The notes: a model not told the origin generated them from the sequence alone. A stretch of DNA of 6,739 nt from Pseudomonadota bacterium (GCA_023430845.1 JAEYYJ010000344.1:1-6739), one strand, 5' to 3'; shown: positions 1 through 5,190, numbered from the stretch's first letter. Program-made: numbers and translations.

Positions 1-599
1 CGATTGCGGCCCTTGTAGACGACGGCCTGGCGGAAAGTGCCCTCGTAGATGTAACCGTAGCGTTCCGCAGCTTTGCGCGAGGGATGATTGAGGCTGTCGC
101 ACTTCCATTCGTAGCGGCGATAGCCGAGCTCGTCGAACACGCGCTTCATCATGAGGTACATCGCTTCCGTCGCGATGGCGGTGCGCTTGAGGCGCTCGGA
201 GTAGTTGATGTTGCCGACCTCGATCACGCCCATGTTGACGTCGATGCGCATGAAGCTCGCGATGCCGACGGCGCGCCCGCTCGCACGCTCGATGATCGTA
301 TGGCAGAGCGGATCCGTGAGCTTGGATTGCGCATCGAGATAGGCGCGCAGAGCTTCCTTGCTCGCTGGCAGGTCGACGAAAAGATACGTCCAGCTGCGCC
401 CGCTCGGATCGGCGGAGAAGGCCTCCCACAGATCGTCGATGTGGGCAGCAGGATCGAGGATCACGATATCGCAGCGCGCCCCTGTCATCGGTGTGCGCGG
501 CGGCTGCGCTCGTGGTGCCCAGCCCGGAATGGGCGTGCCGATCGGCTGGCCGTGCGAGTTCGTGCCCGGTGAGGGGTTCTCGTGAAGGATCTTCTGCAT
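1..599 (-). CDS. GNAT family N-acetyltransferase (RimJ/RimL-like), 3' end outside window
   Basis: The first 199 codons are visible, starting at the ATG at 599 (protein begins MQKILHENPS); the stop lies beyond base 1. The protein should transfer an acetyl group from acetyl-CoA to an amine; the substrate cannot be read from sequence. Residues 1-40 form a Pro/Gly-rich N-terminal extension (GTPIPGW, then PPRTPMTGARC) typical of the longer RimL-like proteins. Residues 41-199 fit the GNAT fold (Acetyltransf_3 type). Residues 133-151 (YSERLKRTAIATEAMYLMM) align with the acetyl-CoA-binding segment, and residues 168-190 (CDSLNHPSRKAAERYGY, then EGTFRQ) match the conserved N-x-x-S-x-x-A-x-E-x-x-G-Y/F block of RimJ-type enzymes. 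Proteins of this type are usually somewhat over 200 residues, so only a short tail should be missing. The ribosome site is weak (AGGCAG about 8 bases upstream). gloB lies upstream on the same strand, separated by the palindromes at 638-802. Confidence 0.88.
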   Translation of the reverse strand, partial: MQKILHENPSPGTNSHGQPIGTPIPGWAPRAQPPRTPMTGARCDIVILDPAAHIDDLWEAFSADPSGRSWTYLFVDLPASKEALRAYLDAQSKLTDPLCHTIIERASGRAVGIASFMRIDVNMGVIEVGNINYSERLKRTAIATEAMYLMMKRVFDELGYRRYEWKCDSLNHPSRKAAERYGYIYEGTFRQAVVYKGRN

Positions 600-637
600 G
601 GTCTGCTGCCTATGCGGGGATGCTACAACTTGGGCAA

Positions 638-713
638 CTAAAGCAACGGACTTGAAATTCTCCTCAGTTCGAGGCTGGGCGGGGAGTGAATTTCAAGTCC
701 AAAGTTGCTTTAG
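638..713. repeat. Long intergenic palindrome 1 (CTAAAGC family)
   Basis: The left arm (638-660) and right arm (688-713) are inverted copies, identical except that the right arm carries three extra bases (TTT as read on the minus strand) after CTAAAGCAAC. The loop is 27 bases (661-687). Both ends carry the heptamer CTAAAGC in opposite orientation. It lies 38 bases upstream of the GNAT start codon, so a transcript from gloB into GNAT would contain it as a stable hairpin. No U-run follows on either side, so it does not look like a standard intrinsic terminator. It resembles the short non-coding palindromic elements scattered between genes in many alphaproteobacteria; its family name is not something I can assign. 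Confidence 0.85.
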
Positions 714-725
714 AGCACTATGCCT

Positions 726-802
726 CTAAAGCGTCTTTGGATCTTAAATGCGACTCTGAGATCGGCACAGGCGTGGGTCGCATTTAAGGTCCGACGCTTT
801 AG
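726..802. repeat. Long intergenic palindrome 2 (same family, inverted relative to palindrome 1)
   Basis: The left arm (726-754) and right arm (777-802) are inverted copies differing by one three-base TTT insertion in the left arm and one T/C difference that still allows a G-U pair. The loop is 22 bases (755-776). The arms again begin with CTAAAGC, then GTC where palindrome 1 has AAC, then GGAC or GGAT and a TTAAATGCGAC tail. The right arm overlaps the end of gloB: the gloB stop codon TAA (799-801) is inside the CTAAAGC heptamer. In gloB mRNA this hairpin starts at the stop codon and could protect or end the transcript, although no U-run follows. Confidence 0.85.
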
Positions 803-1569
803 CTGCGGTTCTTGCGCTCGCGAATTTCGGCGAACACCTCCCAGTCCTTCTTGTCCTTCATGCCGAGCCGCTCGCGAATGGCCGGAATGTTCGGACGCAG
901 GAAGGGATTTGTCTCGAGCTCGATGTCGACGCGCGTCGGCTGCGTCAGGGTATTGCGAGCGCGCATGTCGACAACTTGTGCCGCGCGCTCGACGAGCTTC
1001 TGGTTGTCCGGCTCGATGTCGAGAGCGAACTTCGCATTGGCGACCGTGTACTCGTGCCCGCAGTAGAGATCGGTATCCTTGGGAAGGCGCGCGATCTTCT
1101 GCAGCGAGTTCCACATCATCTCGGGATTCCCCTCGATGATACGCCCGCAGCCCATGACGAAAAGCGTGTCGCCGACGAAGGCGATCTTCTGGTCCGGCAG
1201 CACGAGGCTGATGTGGCCGGCCGTATGGCCTGGTGTGTCGATGACGTCAATCTGGTGGCCGGCGAACTTGAAGGTGTCGCCCTCCGCAACGAGCTGATCC
1301 AGTCCCTGGATCTTCGAGGCTTCGGCCTTGGGCCCGATGACCTTGCAGCCCGTCTCGGCCTTGAGCGATGCGATGCCGTCCGTGTGATCCGCATGGTGAT
1401 GCGTGACGAGGATGTGGGTCAGCTTCCAGCCCTTGCTGGCGAGCTCACGACGGATCGCGTCGGCGTCGGGCGCATCGATGCTCGCGGTGGCGCCGGTGGC
1501 TGGATCGTGCAGCAGGACGGCGAAGTTGTCGCTGCGTGCGATGAACTGATGTACGTCGAGACGGCTCAT
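799..1569 (-). CDS. gloB: Hydroxyacylglutathione hydrolase (glyoxalase II)
   Basis: This is a 256-residue metallo-beta-lactamase-fold enzyme that hydrolyses S-D-lactoylglutathione to D-lactate and glutathione, the second step of methylglyoxal detoxification, in the cytoplasm. The signature THHHADH spans residues 56-62: H57 and H59 would bind metal 1, D61 and H62 metal 2. Other expected ligands are H115 (TPGHTAGH), the bridging D134 (VGDTLF) and H172 (YCGHEYT). The C-terminal HAGH domain follows, with NPFLR at 221-225. Length is normal for bacterial GloB. The ATG at 1569 is chosen because AGGAGG lies just upstream; the frame stays open to 1737, but that stretch is not GloB-like. The gene ends EIRERKNRS, with the stop codon inside palindrome 2. 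It is divergent from the deacetylase gene starting at 1718. A related MBL hydrolase is possible, but the C-terminal domain favours GloB. Confidence 0.95.
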   Translation of the reverse strand: MSRLDVHQFIARSDNFAVLLHDPATGATASIDAPDADAIRRELASKGWKLTHILVTHHHADHTDGIASLKAETGCKVIGPKAEASKIQGLDQLVAEGDTFKFAGHQIDVIDTPGHTAGHISLVLPDQKIAFVGDTLFVMGCGRIIEGNPEMMWNSLQKIARLPKDTDLYCGHEYTVANAKFALDIEPDNQKLVERAAQVVDMRARNTLTQPTRVDIELETNPFLRPNIPAIRERLGMKDKKDWEVFAEIRERKNRS

Positions 1570-1717
1570 GGCGTCCTCCTGGGTGCGGTCTTGGAGGCTG
1601 AAGCGGAATGCGCGGCGGTGCTGGCCGCGCTCATGCTTTTGCAGTATCGCAGTCTGCCCATATTGCCAATGGCGCGCCGCCGGCGAAGCTGGCGCACACG
1701 CGCAGAGGTGCCATCGA
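1570..1717. promoter_or_regulatory. Divergent intergenic region between gloB and the deacetylase gene
   Basis: These 148 bases must hold the 5' signals of both genes unless transcription enters from elsewhere. The gloB side has an excellent ribosome site (CCTCCT at 1575-1580 on the plus strand, AGGAGG in the transcript). The deacetylase side has AGAGGTG at 1703-1709, eight bases before its ATG. A relatively AT-richer patch lies at about 1630-1675. On the minus strand TTGGCA followed 15 bases later by GATACT is the best promoter-like pair, but both spacing and match are poor. No clear operator was seen. Confidence 0.45.
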
Positions 1718-2596
1718 ATGCCGACCGAAGGCCGCACGAAGCTCGTCGTCTGCGCCGACGACTATGCGTTGACGCCCGGTGTGAGCCGCGCCATCCGGGA
1801 GTTGATCGCAGGCGGGCGCATCTCGGCGACGAGCGTCATGACAGTTGCGCCGTACTGGGCGGACGAGGGGCCGGCGCTGGCGGCCGTGGCGCGTGAGGCC
1901 GATATCGGCCTTCATCTCACGCTGACGGACCAGGTCCCGCTCGGCCCCATGCCAGAGCTGGCGCCTGCGGGGCGGTTGCCGCCCGTAGGCGCGATCGTGC
2001 GCGCAAGCCTTCTTGGCCGGCTACCGCTGTCGGAGATCGAGGCCGAGATCGAGCGGCAGCTCGCGGCTTTCGTGGCCGTCTGGAAACGCGCGCCCGCTCA
2101 TGTGGATGGCCATCATCACGTGCATCAGCTTCCGGGCGTGCGCGCAGCGCTCATGAAAGTGCTCGGCCGTCAGACAGGGCCGCGCCCGTACCTGCGCTCA
2201 TGCCACGAGCCGTTGGCGCGCATCGTTGCGCGCGGCGTCGCTCGCCGGAAGGCAGCGATGATCTCGGCGCTTGGAGCCGGTTTCAGGAAGTCGGCAGCAG
2301 CGCGAGGGTTCGCAACCAACGACGGCTTCAGCGGGGCCTACGATCTCACCGCCGCGCCACAGAGCCTGGACGTACTTTTCGCGAAGTTCGTCCGCGGTTT
2401 GGGATCGCGCCCGCTCATGATGTGCCATCCCGGCTATTCGGATGCCACGCTGGCAACGCTCGATACGATGACAGCGGAGCGAGAGACCGAGCTGGCATTT
2501 CTGGAGGGAGATGGTTGGATGAAGGTGCTCGAGACAGCTCGAGTCGCCGTCACGCCATTCGGGGAGCTGCCGTCGCAGGCCCAGCATCCCACGTGA
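1718..2596 (+). CDS. ChbG/HpnK family (YdjC-like) carbohydrate deacetylase
   Basis: This 292-residue protein has the layout of YdjC-like metal-dependent deacetylases, which remove N-acetyl groups from sugars (ChbG on chitobiose; HpnK in making glucosamine-hopanoids). Diagnostic blocks in order are VCADDYALTPGVSRAI (residues 11-26, metal-binding aspartates), ADIGLHLTLTDQ (61-72), HVDGHHHVHQLPGV (128-141, the His-rich catalytic motif), NDGFSG (201-206) and MMCHPGY (234-240). The ATG at 1718 is chosen because AGAGGTG lies eight bases upstream and homology begins about ten residues later; the frame is open further upstream but only as overlap with gloB's 5' region. No hopanoid (hpn/shc) or chitobiose (chb) genes are in view, so the substrate is unknown. 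Confidence is high for the family and low for the substrate. Confidence 0.92.
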   Translation: MPTEGRTKLVVCADDYALTPGVSRAIRELIAGGRISATSVMTVAPYWADEGPALAAVAREADIGLHLTLTDQVPLGPMPELAPAGRLPPVGAIVRASLLGRLPLSEIEAEIERQLAAFVAVWKRAPAHVDGHHHVHQLPGVRAALMKVLGRQTGPRPYLRSCHEPLARIVARGVARRKAAMISALGAGFRKSAAARGFATNDGFSGAYDLTAAPQSLDVLFAKFVRGLGSRPLMMCHPGYSDATLATLDTMTAERETELAFLEGDGWMKVLETARVAVTPFGELPSQAQHPT

Positions 2597-2600
2597 TTTA

Positions 2601-2616
2601 GCCTTACCTCGAAGGC
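2601..2616 (+). terminator. Weak hairpin after the deacetylase gene
   Basis: GCCTT (2601-2605) and AAGGC (2612-2616) form a five-pair stem with a six-base loop, four bases after the stop codon ending at 2596. There is no immediate T-run; TTT at 2627-2629 and TTTTT at 2635-2639 follow further down. It may help end the deacetylase transcript but does not meet the usual standard for an intrinsic terminator. Confidence 0.25.
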
Positions 2617-2641
2617 ATCACGCTTGTTTACCAATTTTTAC

Positions 2642-2671
2642 TTGACGTGAAGATAAAGTGTCGCACATTAT
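2642..2671 (+). promoter_or_regulatory. Sigma-70-like promoter candidate
   Basis: TTGACG at 2642-2647 (five of six to the -35 consensus) is followed after 18 bases by CATTAT at 2666-2671 (four of six to the -10 consensus). It sits in a clearly AT-richer stretch (about 2620-2680) in an otherwise GC-rich window and points toward the small open frame at 2768-3022, giving a leader of roughly 90 bases. The -10 overlaps an imperfect inverted repeat at 2661-2687. Confidence 0.5.
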
Positions 2672-2687
2672 CCACAATGTTCTGCGA
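2661..2687. promoter_or_regulatory. Imperfect inverted repeat over the candidate -10 and start site
   Basis: ACATT (2665-2669) and AATGT (2676-2680) are inverted around a six-base centre, and outside them TCGC (2661-2664) and GCGA (2684-2687) continue the symmetry with a three-base bulge. Because it overlaps the candidate -10 and start point, it could be a repressor operator; it could also be a chance hairpin. No specific regulator is suggested by the sequence. Confidence 0.3.
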
Positions 2688-2767
2688 TAGGTGAGTGCCT
2701 CTCCAGAACATCGAGGATCGACCGTGACAGGTTCGTCGATCGGTCGGTGTCAAGCGAGGTCGGCGAC

Positions 2768-3022
2768 ATGAGTATCGAACGACTGAATCGCGCTGCTCTG
2801 GCTGCAGGGTTCGCAATGGCAGCCCCGGACGACGACGCTGGTGTCGAGCGCGAACTGATCGCTCGGCGAGCGGACGTCCCCGCGTCGACCAACCTCCCCG
2901 CTGTGGTTTCCCGCACAACTCGCGCAGATCTGCGCAGCATGGAGCTGCTGGCGCCGGTCCTGGCGTTTGGTGCGCGGCTACGTGGGCGCTTGCCCTATCT
3001 GGGCGGCGGCGCGCCGGCCTGA
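2768..3022 (+). CDS. Possible small hypothetical protein (84 residues)
   Basis: I do not recognise this protein. The frame ATG 2768 to TGA 3022 encodes 84 residues beginning MSIERLNRAALAAGF. GAGGT at 2756-2760 is a good ribosome site seven bases upstream, and a promoter-like TTGACG/CATTAT pair lies about 100 bases before it. An in-frame GTG at 2747 would add seven residues but has no better ribosome site. The protein has an Ala-rich start, an acidic/basic middle (PDDDAGVERELIARR, 20-34), and a weakly hydrophobic C-terminal third (LLAPVLAFGARLRGRLPYL, 60-78) ending in GGGAPA. There is no signal peptide, clear membrane helix or known motif. A hairpin at 3059-3096 follows. High-GC DNA readily gives chance open frames, so its reality rests on the ribosome site and promoter and is uncertain. 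Confidence 0.4.
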   Translation: MSIERLNRAALAAGFAMAAPDDDAGVERELIARRADVPASTNLPAVVSRTTRADLRSMELLAPVLAFGARLRGRLPYLGGGAPA

Positions 3023-3058
3023 GACGCAGCGCCGCTTGATATCCGGCATTCCGAGGGG

Positions 3059-3096
3059 ATGACTGCGCGAGCTTTTTGCTCCGCGCCGATCGTCAT
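3059..3096. other. Long interrupted hairpin downstream of the 84-residue frame
   Basis: ATGAC (3059-3063) pairs with GTCAT (3092-3096). Inside it, GCGCGAGC (3065-3072) pairs with GCTCCGCGC (3078-3086) with one bulged base, closing a TTTTT loop. That gives about 13 pairs in two blocks, starting 36 bases after the stop at 3022. No T-run follows on the plus strand, so it is a poor intrinsic terminator. It may be a 3' stabiliser, part of a bidirectional termination zone with 3117-3168, or chance. Confidence 0.35.
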
Positions 3097-3116
3097 TCAC
3101 GACATTATCATGCGCC

Positions 3117-3168
3117 AAAAACAACAAAGCCGCATCGCTGGCCTCGCGGCTCACAATGCGGCTTGTTG
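3117..3168 (-). terminator. Intrinsic terminator of the small lipoprotein gene
   Basis: On the minus strand a CAACAAGCCGCAT arm (3168-3156) pairs with an ATGCGGCTTTGTTG arm (3135-3122), with a single bulge, and five T residues follow at once (3121-3117). The 20-base loop contains GCC-GCGA-GGC (3150-3141), a three-pair mini-stem with a GNRA tetraloop. This is a textbook Rho-independent terminator. It lies 55 bases beyond the stop codon of the lipoprotein gene on the same strand, which supports that gene being transcribed. No T-run is present in the plus direction. Confidence 0.85.
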
Positions 3169-3223
3169 CTGTCCAAAATCCGAAGTGGTCCGTCAGACGG
3201 ACATGCTCCGGTAATGGAATCAG

Positions 3224-3355
3224 TTAGCGCACCTGCTGCGTCACGGGAGCGACGTCGCCCGCGCCGAGCTTGTACGACTCGTGAGCCACTTCCTTGCGGC
3301 ACGCGCCAAGAGCAACGGCCGCAACAACGGTGGCAAGAACGATTGCACTCTTCAT
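3224..3355 (-). CDS. Small lipoprotein (43 residues)
   Basis: ATG at 3355 to TAA at 3224 encodes 43 residues. The N-terminus is a lipoprotein signal peptide: MKS, a hydrophobic core (AIVLATVVAAVA, residues 4-15), and the lipobox LGAC at 16-19. C19 should be lipidated and become the first residue of a mature peptide of only 25 residues (CRKEVAHESYKLGAGDVAPVTQQVR in two parts: CRKEVAHESYKL, then GAGDVAPVTQQVR). Position +2 is Arg, not Asp, so sorting to the outer membrane is expected by the E. coli rule. A strong ribosome site (AGGGGAG) lies about eight bases upstream, and a clear intrinsic terminator follows at 3117-3168. The gene is monocistronic. Function is unknown; short lipoproteins with a Cys-Arg-x-Glu start and a Y-K-L-G-A block seem familiar from Rhizobiales, but I cannot name a family. 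Confidence 0.8.
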   Translation of the reverse strand: MKSAIVLATVVAAVALGACRKEVAHESYKLGAGDVAPVTQQVR

Positions 3356-3722
3356 AGTTCAGTCTCCCCTAGAAAACCCCGAGATGGGATCAACTCTCTA
3401 CGCAGACCCTGCTCCGTCACCGGCGCATTGGCGCCACGCTCATTGGCGGCATACATCGCTAGGGAGCGTGTATGTCCCAATGGCCACAGCCAATAGTGCC
3501 TTGACCCCCCACGAATAGCGGCTCAAGTTTCGCCTGTGGCAGTCGCCCTAATCTGGGTACTTGTGAGGCGAGTTCAGATCAAGGACGGCGGGCTTTCTGT
3601 GGATGTTTTGTGCCGCTAGAGATGCGAAAAAGCCACGGAAAAGCAGTTCAATAACCGTTCAACATCGAAACGGGCGCAATTTGCACGGCCGAATAGCTCC
3701 GAATACGTATTTGCGGGCAGTT
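3356..3722. other. Gene-free structured intergenic region (tolB 3' side to lipoprotein 5' side)
   Basis: These 367 bases contain no frame I would call a gene. They hold the ribosome site of the lipoprotein (3363-3369), a strong hairpin at 3441-3482, a set of alternative short stems at 3499-3584, and two direct-repeat pairs (GTTCAA at 3646 and 3657; CCGAATA at 3689 and 3699). There is also a ten-base palindrome AATACGTATT at 3702-3711, just past the tolB stop. No convincing terminator for tolB and no well-matched promoter for the lipoprotein gene could be picked out, although the lipoprotein promoter must be here unless tolB transcription reads through. Confidence 0.5.
3441..3482. other. Strong two-block hairpin upstream of the lipoprotein gene
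   Basis: CATTGG (3441-3446) pairs with CCAATG (3477-3482). Inside, CATACATCGCT (3450-3460) pairs with AGCGTGTATG (3465-3474) with one bulged T, closing an AGGG loop. That makes about 16 pairs with one small internal loop. The CATTGGCG block also occurs as a direct repeat just before (3426-3433 and 3441-3448). It begins about 86 bases upstream of the lipoprotein ATG, so depending on the transcription start it is either an operator-like element or part of the mRNA leader. No U-run follows on either strand. Confidence 0.5.
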
Positions 3723-5090
3723 TCAGCGAAGCAATGGGGACCACGCGGGGTCCGAAGCAAACGACGGCGTGCGAATCACTCGCTCGTTACGCGCCGTCAG
3801 ATCGATCGAATAAATGCGAGGGCCCCCGTTCGCGCCCTGCTGCTCCCTGAAGAACATCAGAAAGCGTCCATTCGGCGCCCAGGTCGGGCCTTCGTTGTGG
3901 TACCCATCCGTGAGGATGCGCTCGCCTGAGCCGTCGGGGTGCAGGACGCCGATAAGAAAGCGCCCCGACATCTGCTTCGTGAATGCGATGTAGTCGCCGC
4001 GCGGGGACCACACGGGCGTCGAGTAGCGGCCCTCGCCGAGGCTGATCCGGCGCGGAGCCTGACCGTCCGACCCCATCACGTAGAGAGCCTGGTGCCCTTC
4101 GCGGTCCGATTCGAACACGATCTGGCGTCCGTCGGGTGAGTAGCAGGGGCCGGTATCGATCGCGCGCCCCTGCGTGAGCCGGCGCATCTGGCGGCTGCGC
4201 AAGTCCATCTCGAGGATGGAGCTGTCGCCCTCCTGCTGGAGGCTCATCACGATGCGCTGTCCGTCCGGCGAGAAACGCGGTGCGAATGTCATGCCCGGGA
4301 AATCGCCGACCACGCCGCGTTGCCCGGTGTCGATATTGAGCATCACGACGCGCGGCTGTGCGCCGGCGGCGTAGGACATGTACGTGATTTCCTGCGTCGT
4401 CGGGCTGAAGCGCGGGGTGAGGACGAGCTCCCCGCCCTGGCTCAGCAGGCGCGTGTTGTGCCCGTCCTGGTCCATGATGGCGAGCCGCTTCACACGCTTC
4501 TGCTTCGGCCCGGTTTCGTCGATGAAAACGATGCGCGAGTCGAAGTAGCCCTTCTCCAGCGTGAGCTTCTCCCAGACCTGATCGGCCAGGATGTGCCCGA
4601 CGCGTCGCCAGTTCGAGACGGCCGTCGTGAACTGCTGTCCGGTGAGCTGCTTGCCGATGACCACATCCCAGAGACGGAATTCGGCCCTGACTCGGCCGTC
4701 TCCGAGCTGAGAAACCCGCCCGACGACCAGCGCCTCGGCGCCGGAGCTGCGCCAGTCGGCAAAGCGCGGCGTCGCATTGAGATCGCCGATGCGTTCGATG
4801 AAACCCGCAGGATCGAGCGGGACGAAAAGTCCGGAGCTTTCTAGATCCGCCGTGACGACGGCTGCGACTTCGGCGGCAAAGCGCGGATCGTCGCCGAGGA
4901 AGGGCGGAATGGCGATCGGCCGCGGCCGGACATTGCCCTGGTCGACGTCGACCTGCAGTGGCCCGCGCTGTTGCGGCTGCTGCGCGATCGCCGGCAGCAT
5001 CGGCGCAAATGCCGGTGCGAGCGTCGCGGCGGCGCCGGCCTGCAGGACGGTTCGCCGCGTCAGCGTGCGCTTCATGGTCATGCCAGACAT
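3723..5090 (-). CDS. tolB: Tol-Pal system beta-propeller protein TolB, with Tat-type signal
   Basis: This 455-residue protein is periplasmic TolB, which binds Pal and links the inner-membrane TolQRA motor to the outer membrane during constriction and for envelope integrity. Residues 11-17 (TRRTVLQ) plus a moderately hydrophobic core and AIA|QQ (cleavage after A36) look like a twin-arginine signal peptide. Residues about 46-175 are the TolB N-terminal domain ([18 protein letters not shown], then the [14 protein letters not shown] block at 117-125). Residues about 185-455 are PD40 propeller blades, each with a P-x-F/W-S/A-P-x-G core: PRFSPTTQ (226), PRFSPDGQ (271), PCYSPDGR (315), PVWSPRGD (359), PTWAPNGR (402), and a last half-blade PAWSPLLR (448). 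The ATG at 5090 is preferred (GGGGA 11 bases upstream); 5081 or 5075 are possible. Usual length is 430-450. pal does not follow downstream and tolA does not precede it. Confidence 0.93.
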   Translation of the reverse strand: MSGMTMKRTLTRRTVLQAGAAATLAPAFAPMLPAIAQQPQQRGPLQVDVDQGNVRPRPIAIPPFLGDDPRFAAEVAAVVTADLESSGLFVPLDPAGFIERIGDLNATPRFADWRSSGAEALVVGRVSQLGDGRVRAEFRLWDVVIGKQLTGQQFTTAVSNWRRVGHILADQVWEKLTLEKGYFDSRIVFIDETGPKQKRVKRLAIMDQDGHNTRLLSQGGELVLTPRFSPTTQEITYMSYAAGAQPRVVMLNIDTGQRGVVGDFPGMTFAPRFSPDGQRIVMSLQQEGDSSILEMDLRSRQMRRLTQGRAIDTGPCYSPDGRQIVFESDREGHQALYVMGSDGQAPRRISLGEGRYSTPVWSPRGDYIAFTKQMSGRFLIGVLHPDGSGERILTDGYHNEGPTWAPNGRFLMFFREQQGANGGPRIYSIDLTARNERVIRTPSFASDPAWSPLLR

Positions 5091-5114
5091 CGATTCGCCC
5101 GTCCCCGGAAAATC

Positions 5115-5139
5115 CCTTGGACGCTGTGCGACGCCAAGG
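5115..5139 (-). terminator. Hairpin with short T-run between hyi and tolB (weak terminator or attenuator)
   Basis: CCTTGG (5115-5120) pairs with CCAAGG (5134-5139), and CGC/GCG (5122-5124 with 5128-5130) continues the stem inside. On the minus strand the stem is followed by GATTTTCC, a short T-run that does not abut it. It lies in the 100-base gap between the hyi stop and the tolB start, about 25 bases before the tolB ATG. It could reduce read-through from hyi into tolB, but would leave little room for a separate tolB promoter. Confidence 0.3.
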
Positions 5140-5190
5140 TGTCGAAAGTTTGAAGCCATCGGACGGGCGCGGGAGCCTGCGGCGATCCGC

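Noticed and set aside
84..572. Plus-strand 162-residue open frame at the window start
   Set aside because: It is a shadow of the GNAT gene on the minus strand, which has the diagnostic acetyltransferase blocks.
638..802. Tandem palindromes considered as a CRISPR fragment or classic intrinsic terminators
   Set aside because: The units are inverted, not direct, repeats, with no spacer-repeat periodicity. No U-run follows either stem in either direction.
1570..1737. N-terminal extension of GloB to an upstream in-frame ATG at 1737
   Set aside because: The ATG at 1569 has a perfect AGGAGG upstream and matches the normal GloB N-terminus. The extension overlaps the start of the divergent deacetylase gene and is not GloB-like.
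976..1896. Plus-strand 306-residue open frame antisense to gloB
   Set aside because: It overlaps gloB and the first codons of the deacetylase, both with clear catalytic motifs and ribosome sites. Its own translation has no family features.
2628..2940. Two minus-strand open frames opposite the 84-residue plus-strand frame
   Set aside because: Arg/Ser-rich translations without motifs, and no ribosome site; typical shadows.
3108..3302. Minus-strand 64-residue open frame overlapping the lipoprotein gene
   Set aside because: It is in a different frame from the lipoprotein, reads through the intrinsic terminator, and has no ribosome site or signal peptide.
3281..3518. Two overlapping plus-strand open frames across the lipoprotein 5' region
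   Set aside because: They are antisense to the lipoprotein signal peptide and ribosome site, and their products are featureless.
3499..3600. Considered as a tRNA or other known structural RNA because of GTTCAGATC near 3571
   Set aside because: No acceptor stem, anticodon arm or D-arm could be fitted around it; the resemblance to a T-loop is too short.
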